A stretch of DNA of 11,621 nucleotides from an uncultured Pirellulaceae bacterium. GTDB taxonomy: Bacteria > Planctomycetota > Planctomycetia > Pirellulales > Pirellulaceae. The notes below the pieces were generated by a model. The model made no database searches, had not been told where the DNA came from, and saw only the letters and a program-made list of their open reading frames with translations. The DNA lies in assembly GCA_934255105.1 (NCBI GenBank), contig CAKQNH010000064.1, positions 1 to 11,621 on the forward strand, given 5' to 3'. Shown piece after piece: positions 6,593-11,621 of this stretch (position 1 is the first letter of the stretch; every line of letters begins with the position of its first letter). The position numbers were made by a program, and so were the translations under genes.

Positions 6593-7168
6593 TCAACGCC
6601 ACCCCAGCCGCACGCAGGTTAGCGCAATTAAATGCACACAGGCTGCCACGACAACGGCCAAACCTGCATAGCGATGGAGCATGGTCATCTGCAGTAGGCC
6701 CGTAGTATCTAACACCGGTAACATGCTCAACAACATCGTCCCAGCCGTTACCAAGCTGCTCAAGACCAACCCCCACGCCGACCAACGAATCAGCCACCAT
6801 CTATCCCACTGCTGTGCGCGGCTGTCAGCCACAGTCGCTGAGGCTGGCAGATAGAGGACCGCGATCGCGACCATCAAGAATACAAAGCCACCAGCGGCTG
6901 CGACATGCAACATCAAGGCGTAGCCCGACATGTGCCCCCACCGCAGGATCGATCCCAGCCCGGTCACCGCTAGTACCAAGATCGAAATCAGATAGATCCC
7001 ATAGATCGACCGACTGATCCAGTGTCTGGCTGGTCCAGGCCGCATTTTGCGATTGGAAGTCAGCACGTCCAGAGCCATGACGGCCAGCCCCACCGCCATG
7101 GCCACGATAACCACATACAGCACTTGGGTAAACGAAACACTCAGCGACTGCAGGTCAGCCAGCAGCAT
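6593..7168 (-). CDS. Five-helix cytochrome b (b561 / PF01292-like membrane subunit)
   Basis: 191 residues from the ATG at 7168. The frame is open to 7261, but that start would overlap the cytochrome c gene and add about 31 unlikely residues. The internal ATG leaves a clean 49-bp spacer and has GGA about 9 bases upstream. Five membrane helices are visible, about 14-36, 53-75, 82-107, 127-150 and 162-188. Candidate heme ligands follow the pattern of formate dehydrogenase gamma / hydrogenase-type cytochromes b: H49 in RHWISRSIYG before helix 2, H88 in MLHVAAAGG, H165 in MLHRYAG and H179 in CVHLI. Such subunits take electrons from or pass them to the quinone pool in the cytoplasmic membrane. The heptaheme cytochrome c encoded immediately upstream is the obvious partner. 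The membrane cytochrome call is good; exact family and direction of electron flow are open. Confidence 0.75.
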   Translation of the reverse strand: MLLADLQSLSVSFTQVLYVVIVAMAVGLAVMALDVLTSNRKMRPGPARHWISRSIYGIYLISILVLAVTGLGSILRWGHMSGYALMLHVAAAGGFVFLMVAIAVLYLPASATVADSRAQQWDRWWLIRWSAWGLVLSSLVTAGTMLLSMLPVLDTTGLLQMTMLHRYAGLAVVVAACVHLIALTCVRLGWR

Positions 7169-7217
7169 AATCGGTCCAGAATGTACAGGAGAAAAAAAGT
7201 TCAAAAAAACGAGCGGA

Positions 7218-9386
7218 CTAGCGCGGCCTGCGCAGCCAACAGGTACCCCAGTTGAAACCAATATTCCAAGCTAAAACGGATAAGGTTATCAAGCAAGTAG
7301 CCGCCAAGGCAATCAGGCTAGCGATCTTGAAACTCGCTCGCCCGACAAGCAATTCGTTCCAGTTGTGCAGCTTCGTCAAATCCGCGTGCTGTAGGAGATG
7401 CACCTTTACCGGCTCTATTTCTTGATCGGGTACTAGGCCGACCGGTTGAAGATCAGCGAAGAAGAATGGCGACTGATCGCTGTGACACTCGGTGCAGCCC
7501 TGGGCACCCATTGCCTGGCGGGCGGGTCGTACGTTGTGAGCCATGGGCCAAGCATACGGCTGAGCTGCCTCTCCGAGCTCGTCGCCACTGAGCATTTTCA
7601 GTTTCTCGTCGCCGTAGCGCACCCAGCCGGTACCGCCGGTAATGAACACCGCCTGCTTGCCGGGGAACTGCTCCTCAATGGCAGACAGTGCGCCACGCAT
7701 GCGCTCGTCGATCTGCGCCTCTCGAGCTTGTTTCTCAGCCGCTGCTATCTTCTCCTGCTCCTCGGCTGTACGGGCGTCGTCCTTAACCCGCGCGCGATCC
7801 TCGCCCAGTAGCTCACGCCGTTGCGACAGCGACAGGCTCACTTCAGCTAGCTCGCTCGTAAAATCGCGACGAACTTTCAATGGCTTGCGGATCAAGTCGA
7901 AGGCTACTTCCGGGTTGAGCGGTGTCACTTTCCCATCTTCAATGGTCCCCCAGAACGACGGCCAATACATGCGATGCGGCGTGTACTTCCCCCTGTCTTC
8001 CGCCTGCGGGTGCGGAGAATCGCCCGTGGGCAAATTGACTGGGCCAAAAACCGCTGGCATCTCATCCCCAGTCCGCTTAACATGCTCGCCCAATCTATGG
8101 ATGATTGAATTGACTTGACGCGGAACGTCGTGCTCAAGCGCTGGACCGGAGTGGCAAGCCGTGCAGCTTATTTTCTCAAAGTGCAGCGGCGGTAGACCGC
8201 GGTGGACTGGCTTGGGAGCTCCCATCCGCCCTGGCTGTGCCAGAGGATCTGCTCCGGCGACTTGTTCGCCCATGTGACAGCCCGAGCAGGACAGCGAAGC
8301 CATCAGCGAACCGCCCACATGCTGCTCTCCCTCAAAGCCGCGAACAATCTGGTGGTCAAGACCATTGCGATGGCAATCAGCACATTTCAAGCCGGCTCGT
8401 GTATGTACATCGTCATCATGCATCCAGCGTGTACCGCCGATGGAGCTGGCCGATACGTTGGTGTGGCAGTAGTTGCACGCATTGTCCTGCGGCTTGCGAA
8501 CCAAATCGATAAACACCGTGCCATCGCTTCGAAAACGCGAGGCGTCGTAGGTCAACTTGGGCAGCTTGCTGGCCGCATCGGTGGCGGCTGGGTCGAAAGT
8601 TTTCAGACGAGCCATGCTGCCTTCGACTTCGGCCAAACCTAACGCGACCGTCGGGGCATAGGCAAAATTCTGCTTGGCAATCTGCTCGGTCCACACAAAC
8701 GGACTGTAGCCGCTGCCCTGCGCATTGTGGCACATTAGACAATCGATAGGCATCTCGCCAGTAATCGCAGTGCGGTCCAGGTTCGCCTCACGGCTCTGAT
8801 TGTCCGAATCGACAGTTTCCTTGCTCCCATTAGCCTTTGAAGTCGCTACATCCCGCTCCGCCGCTTCGCTCGCAGCCGGCCCAGCACCTGTAGAGGAAGC
8901 ATCGGTAGTGCCTCCCCCCAGACTACCTCCGGGCAAGTAGCCGCCCAGCTTGGCAGCCACTTCCCAGCGCGACAGCCCCAGCACATCGGGATTGTATGCC
9001 CCCTCCCAACCGCGATACGAAAGTGGTAAATGCGTGCCACTGCGCGCATCGCTCCAAATCCACGGTTGTCCCCTGCGTCCCGGCTCTGCCTTCGGGTCGG
9101 TCGCATTGAAGTGCCAGCCGTGAGCGATCGTGTCGAATTCATGGCAACGACCACAAGTCCGCGCGGGAGAATATGGCTGCGGAAACTCGGCGGTGGGGTC
9201 GATCTTCGTGTTGTTGGCGTCGAGCAATTCAATCATGTGCACGTAGCCACTTCCGCTGTCAGAGGTGGCGTAGCGCCCCTGAGCCGACGATTGTCGTGCG
9301 CCCGTTCCAACTATCAACGCAGCGGCCAGCGTGAACCCAGCTATCCAACGGATGCGGGGGATGCAATTTTGGACCATTCTCTGCAC
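7218..9386 (-). CDS. Secreted heptaheme c-type cytochrome with C-terminal membrane anchor
   Basis: 722 residues from a GTG at 9386, with AGGA about 10 bases before it; an ATG three codons later (9377) is a possible alternative. A signal peptide is visible: Arg residues then a hydrophobic core at about 14-30, with likely cleavage near SSA at 33-35. Seven CxxCH heme c sites start at C78, C216, C304, C335, C367, C408 and C631. The first is in the TCGRCHEFDTIAHGWHF context seen in many periplasmic multiheme cytochromes. A Gly/Ser/Thr/Ala-rich insert (about 152-205) separates hemes 1 and 2. A charged helical, probably coiled-coil stretch (about 512-570) lies in the 220-residue gap between hemes 6 and 7. 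A membrane helix (about 686-708) ends in a positive tail (WLRRPR), fixing the C-terminus in the cytoplasmic membrane. The cytochrome b gene follows after 49 bp, suggesting a quinone-linked electron-transfer complex. No catalytic cofactor domain other than heme is seen and the substrate is unknown. I do not recognise a named family such as OTR, HAO or NrfA. Confidence 0.92.
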   Translation of the reverse strand: MQRMVQNCIPRIRWIAGFTLAAALIVGTGARQSSAQGRYATSDSGSGYVHMIELLDANNTKIDPTAEFPQPYSPARTCGRCHEFDTIAHGWHFNATDPKAEPGRRGQPWIWSDARSGTHLPLSYRGWEGAYNPDVLGLSRWEVAAKLGGYLPGGSLGGGTTDASSTGAGPAASEAAERDVATSKANGSKETVDSDNQSREANLDRTAITGEMPIDCLMCHNAQGSGYSPFVWTEQIAKQNFAYAPTVALGLAEVEGSMARLKTFDPAATDAASKLPKLTYDASRFRSDGTVFIDLVRKPQDNACNYCHTNVSASSIGGTRWMHDDDVHTRAGLKCADCHRNGLDHQIVRGFEGEQHVGGSLMASLSCSGCHMGEQVAGADPLAQPGRMGAPKPVHRGLPPLHFEKISCTACHSGPALEHDVPRQVNSIIHRLGEHVKRTGDEMPAVFGPVNLPTGDSPHPQAEDRGKYTPHRMYWPSFWGTIEDGKVTPLNPEVAFDLIRKPLKVRRDFTSELAEVSLSLSQRRELLGEDRARVKDDARTAEEQEKIAAAEKQAREAQIDERMRGALSAIEEQFPGKQAVFITGGTGWVRYGDEKLKMLSGDELGEAAQPYAWPMAHNVRPARQAMGAQGCTECHSDQSPFFFADLQPVGLVPDQEIEPVKVHLLQHADLTKLHNWNELLVGRASFKIASLIALAATCLITLSVLAWNIGFNWGTCWLRRPR

Positions 9387-9440
9387 GAGTCATTTATCCT
9401 ATTTCGGAAATCTTCACTGACCGGAGCCCACATTATGGAC

Positions 9441-10616
9441 TCAACTTGGCTTCGCTCCAAGGGTTGCAATCGCAGGCTCTGACAAACATTTTCCTAGTCG
9501 TTCCGCTGCGGTGTCCCATTCTCCCGCCTGAACACACTGCCAACTTTGGCTCAGGTGCTGGACTTGCTCTGGTCGGAACGGTACTGCGGCCCCGACGGCA
9601 GGCGTTTCGGGCACAAGTACCTCGGCGATCGCACCGAGCAGTGCCTCGATCCCTGTGCCATCGATGGCGCTCGTCCTCAGCGGCAACGGATCGGCCTCAG
9701 CAGAGTTTTCCAGATCCACTTTGTTGTACACGATTAGGCGTCGCGGCGGGGCCAGGGCCAACATTTGAGCATGCACTTCCGTCCAGCCCTGCTGAGCATC
9801 GACTACCAATACGGCTAGGTCTGCATCGCGCAATTGTTCCAATCCTCGCTCGACACCCGTGCGTTCGATAGCCTGAGTGGTCTGCCGCACACCGGCGGTG
9901 TCCGTGAAAACCACTGGCCAACCATCGACCGCGCTCGGCCACTGGAGCCAATCGCGAGTGGTCCCAGGTTCATGATGCACAATCGCCTGCCGCGTCCCAG
10001 CCAGTGCGTTCAAAAGGCTGCTTTTGCCCACGTTGGGTGGCCCGGCCAAGACGACCTTCCAAGGCTGCGACAGGTGTGCTCCGAAATCGACCCACCGCAG
10101 CAGCTCACCTAGGCCGCCCGAGTCTCGGGTGGCAAGCTGACGTTGCGCGGCCAAGATACCACTCCGCAGAGCGCCATTCATTTGGTCGAGCAGCACGGCG
10201 GCGGCACGGTCTGTAGTGGCCAGTTGCAAGTCTTGTTCAGCCGCCAAGGCGATTGGACAGCTCAGCCGACTGGGCCAGTGTTCGTTCGCCACGGCCACGC
10301 AGCCCGCTTGGACCAAGTCGCTGAGCAATCGTTGGCAGACTGCGGCTCCGCCATGACAATGGACTTCGAACATATCTTCGGCTGGCCGAGTGAGCACCAC
10401 ATGCTCGCCCGCGACGGGCGGTTGCTCACTGCGCTGGCCGACTTGCTCGACCAGTGGAATTCGCCAAGTAGCGAAACGCACTCCGCCGATTTCGAGGCCC
10501 GCGCTAGGTAGACGCACAAAACTCTCGATAGCCGACAGAGCTTTGGGGCCCGCAATGCCCAACGTGGCGATCGCGGCCGGCATTGCAGGCGTCAAGCGGG
10601 TAACGATCGTATTCAC
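9441..10616 (-). CDS. MnmE/TrmE-like tRNA-modification GTPase, C-terminus truncated
   Basis: 391 residues, GTG start at 10616 (an in-frame stop precedes it, so no earlier start is possible). MnmE with MnmG installs the cmnm5 group on wobble uridine of certain tRNAs and works in the cytoplasm. The N-terminal TrmE domain is shortened and diverged but keeps EDMFEVHCHGG (80-90), the counterpart of the family's 'ED.vE...HGG'. The GTPase domain is intact: G1 GPPNVGKSS at 192-200, G2/K-loop GTTRD at 218-222, G3 DTAG at 239-242, G4 NKVD at 298-301 and G5 SAIDG at 316-320. E. coli MnmE has about 454 residues and ends with a CxGK(xC) motif whose Cys is required for modification. Here the protein stops at LGAKPS, about where that last segment would begin, and no frame just downstream restores it. 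It may be a paralogue with another job, or the lineage's only MnmE acting without that Cys. It ends 54 bp before the cytochrome c gene. Confidence 0.85.
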   Translation of the reverse strand: MNTIVTRLTPAMPAAIATLGIAGPKALSAIESFVRLPSAGLEIGGVRFATWRIPLVEQVGQRSEQPPVAGEHVVLTRPAEDMFEVHCHGGAAVCQRLLSDLVQAGCVAVANEHWPSRLSCPIALAAEQDLQLATTDRAAAVLLDQMNGALRSGILAAQRQLATRDSGGLGELLRWVDFGAHLSQPWKVVLAGPPNVGKSSLLNALAGTRQAIVHHEPGTTRDWLQWPSAVDGWPVVFTDTAGVRQTTQAIERTGVERGLEQLRDADLAVLVVDAQQGWTEVHAQMLALAPPRRLIVYNKVDLENSAEADPLPLRTSAIDGTGIEALLGAIAEVLVPETPAVGAAVPFRPEQVQHLSQSWQCVQAGEWDTAAERLGKCLSEPAIATLGAKPS

Positions 10617-10670
10617 TGCATCACTTCACGCTGGATTGTGTAGCCGAAGTCGCCAGACTTTGGACAATAA

Positions 10671-11621
10671 CTAATGGGCCATGCTACTCGATAGCGCCAA
10701 ACCAGAGAAGTCGAGTGGATCCAGCGGAGCGGGCAGGCTGGGATTGACGAGCGGCAGTGATTCGAGTCGCTCAGCATCCGGCAGTGACTCGAGTCGCTCC
10801 GCCTCCAGCAGTGACTCGATCCGCTTAGCCTCCGGCAGTGATTCGAGTCGCTCCCCCTCCAGCAGTGCTTCGATCCGCTCCACTCCCCGCAGAGCTACCG
10901 GCTGGTCCACTTCCGGCTGGATAGCGAGCGCGGGCTGATTGGATGTCACGTTCCCCACGCTTGACGCCACGATCGCGTCCGGCGTTTGGGGGCGGCGATA
11001 ACCGAAGAAACCGCGTCGCTGAATCAGCTCGGCTACCGCTGGCGGGACATGCTCGACCCATTTTGCATCCCCCGTCTGTATCTGCCGCAGCACCTCGCGC
11101 GAAAACGTCCCCAGATGCTGAGGGTCATAGGCGTCCAACTGCTCGATGCACCCCTTTTCGACCAAGTACTGATATAGCTTGCGGAGCTCAGGCGCGATCG
11201 GCAAATTGTCGACGGTCGTCAATTGGCCTGTCTTTGGATCCAGCAGCGGGTAGATGTAGAGTTTTAAGTCGTTCTTGAACAGTCGCCCGAACGATTCGAG
11301 AATCCCTCCGTCGAGCTTTGTATAGTATTTCTCATCAAACAGCTCGATCAAGCTGGCCGCGCCCAGCGTGATGCCAATGCGCTTTTTCGTGTAGCGTGCC
11401 AGATAGGCGGCCAAGCGATAATATTCGAAGTAGTCGGAAATCAACACAGTCATGCCGCAGGCTGCCAGCACATCCACGCGAGCCAAGAAGTCGCGCAGGT
11501 CGATCTGACCGTTGGCTTGCAAATTGCGCATGGTGATCTCGGCCAGCGAGACCACTTGTTCGGCGTCGACGTTTGCTTCGCAATGGAATTTATCTTGCGC
11601 CGCGCGCAGCATATCCACGTT
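10671..11621 (-). CDS. Conserved protein of unknown function, C-terminal part (5' end outside window)
   Basis: The frame is open to the last base of the window; the GTG at 11618 is only the first visible start codon and the true start is probably further upstream. The stop is at 10671-10673 and about 316 residues are visible. Residues 1-210 (counted from that GTG) look like a compact folded cytoplasmic domain with no signal peptide or membrane helix. They are rich in Leu/Tyr/Asp, with stretches such as LISDYFEYYRLAAYLARYTKK (58-78) and GILESFGRLFKNDLKLYIYPL (105-125). A Pro/Val/Gln linker follows, then five 9-residue repeats (244-288) and a short hydrophobic tail. I have a vague memory of similar planctomycete proteins under inconsistent names, including nicotinamide-nucleotide adenylyltransferase, but see no nucleotidyltransferase motif here and assign no function. 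The MnmE-like gene starts 54 bp downstream, so the two may be co-transcribed. Confidence 0.8.
   Translation of the reverse strand, partial: NVDMLRAAQDKFHCEANVDAEQVVSLAEITMRNLQANGQIDLRDFLARVDVLAACGMTVLISDYFEYYRLAAYLARYTKKRIGITLGAASLIELFDEKYYTKLDGGILESFGRLFKNDLKLYIYPLLDPKTGQLTTVDNLPIAPELRKLYQYLVEKGCIEQLDAYDPQHLGTFSREVLRQIQTGDAKWVEHVPPAVAELIQRRGFFGYRRPQTPDAIVASSVGNVTSNQPALAIQPEVDQPVALRGVERIEALLEGERLESLPEAKRIESLLEAERLESLPDAERLESLPLVNPSLPAPLDPLDFSGLALSSSMAH
10755..10889. repeat. Five tandem 27-bp repeats coding for a 9-residue charged repeat
   Basis: CAGTG recurs exactly every 27 bases at 10755, 10782, 10809, 10836 and 10863 on the plus strand. Translated on the - strand inside the partial gene, the units are RGVERIEAL, LEGERLESL, PEAKRIESL, LEAERLESL and PDAERLESL. 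Third-position differences and conservative changes between units, with the frame kept, point to expansion under coding constraint. The Glu/Arg/Leu pattern would favour a short charged helix. Confidence 0.92.

Noticed and set aside
7169..7261. Longer start for the cytochrome b gene
   Set aside because: It would overlap the cytochrome c gene by 44 bp and add residues unlike a cytochrome b N-terminus; the internal ATG at 7168 fits better.
9387..9440. Promoter for the cytochrome c gene (TAGGAT near the start)
   Set aside because: The box is a weak match, has no -35 partner, and overlaps the AGGA that more likely serves as ribosome binding site.
9441..9500. Frameshift explaining the missing MnmE C-terminus
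   Set aside because: Neither of the other two - strand frames near the stop encodes a CxGK-like ending.

Overview
The window looks like chromosomal DNA of a planctomycete, most likely of the Pirellulaceae (Rhodopirellula, Blastopirellula and relatives). This is an inference from gene content and style, not from a marker gene. The signs are GC content in the mid-to-upper 50s by eye, weak or absent Shine-Dalgarno sequences, several GTG starts, a long disordered acidic protein tail, a multiheme cytochrome c, and hairpin-bearing intergenic repeats. No rRNA, tRNA, IS element or CRISPR array was seen.

Region 1 (1-3929, + strand) is a three-gene co-directional set for surface polysaccharide assembly. 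It starts with the C-terminal part of a Wzz/GumC-like chain-length protein. Next is an ExeA/XrtA-locus-type AAA+ ATPase with a ~415-residue acidic low-complexity tail. Last is a small P-loop-family protein resembling the CpsD/BY-kinase fold that has lost its Walker A motif and has no tyrosine cluster. The order matches exopolysaccharide loci in which Wzz, a tyrosine kinase and a 'secretion ATPase' travel together.

Region 2 (3933-11621) is entirely on the - strand. Reading in the direction of transcription, it holds: the C-terminal part of an unassigned conserved protein ending in five 9-residue repeats; an MnmE/TrmE-like GTPase lacking the C-terminal catalytic cysteine motif; a secreted, tail-anchored heptaheme cytochrome c; a five-helix cytochrome b (b561 / PF01292-like); a FabF-fold ketoacyl synthase in which every catalytic residue is replaced; an N-end-rule leucyl/arginyl-tRNA-protein transferase (Bpt/ATE family); and, after a 243-bp repeat-rich gap, a single-domain CheY-like response regulator. 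The two regions converge with only 3 bp between stop codons.

Functional links: the cytochrome c and cytochrome b genes are 49 bp apart and very probably form one quinone-linked electron-transfer module facing the periplasm. The pseudo-ketoacyl synthase and Bpt overlap by about 13 bp if Bpt uses its GTG start, which suggests translational coupling. The rest of the - strand cluster has no obvious shared pathway.

The most interesting points are the fully inactivated ketoacyl synthase with Glu at the nucleophile position, the heptaheme c / cytochrome b pair, the degenerate BY-kinase homologue, the tail-truncated MnmE, and the 27-bp tandem array with a perfect hairpin directly after the bpt stop.
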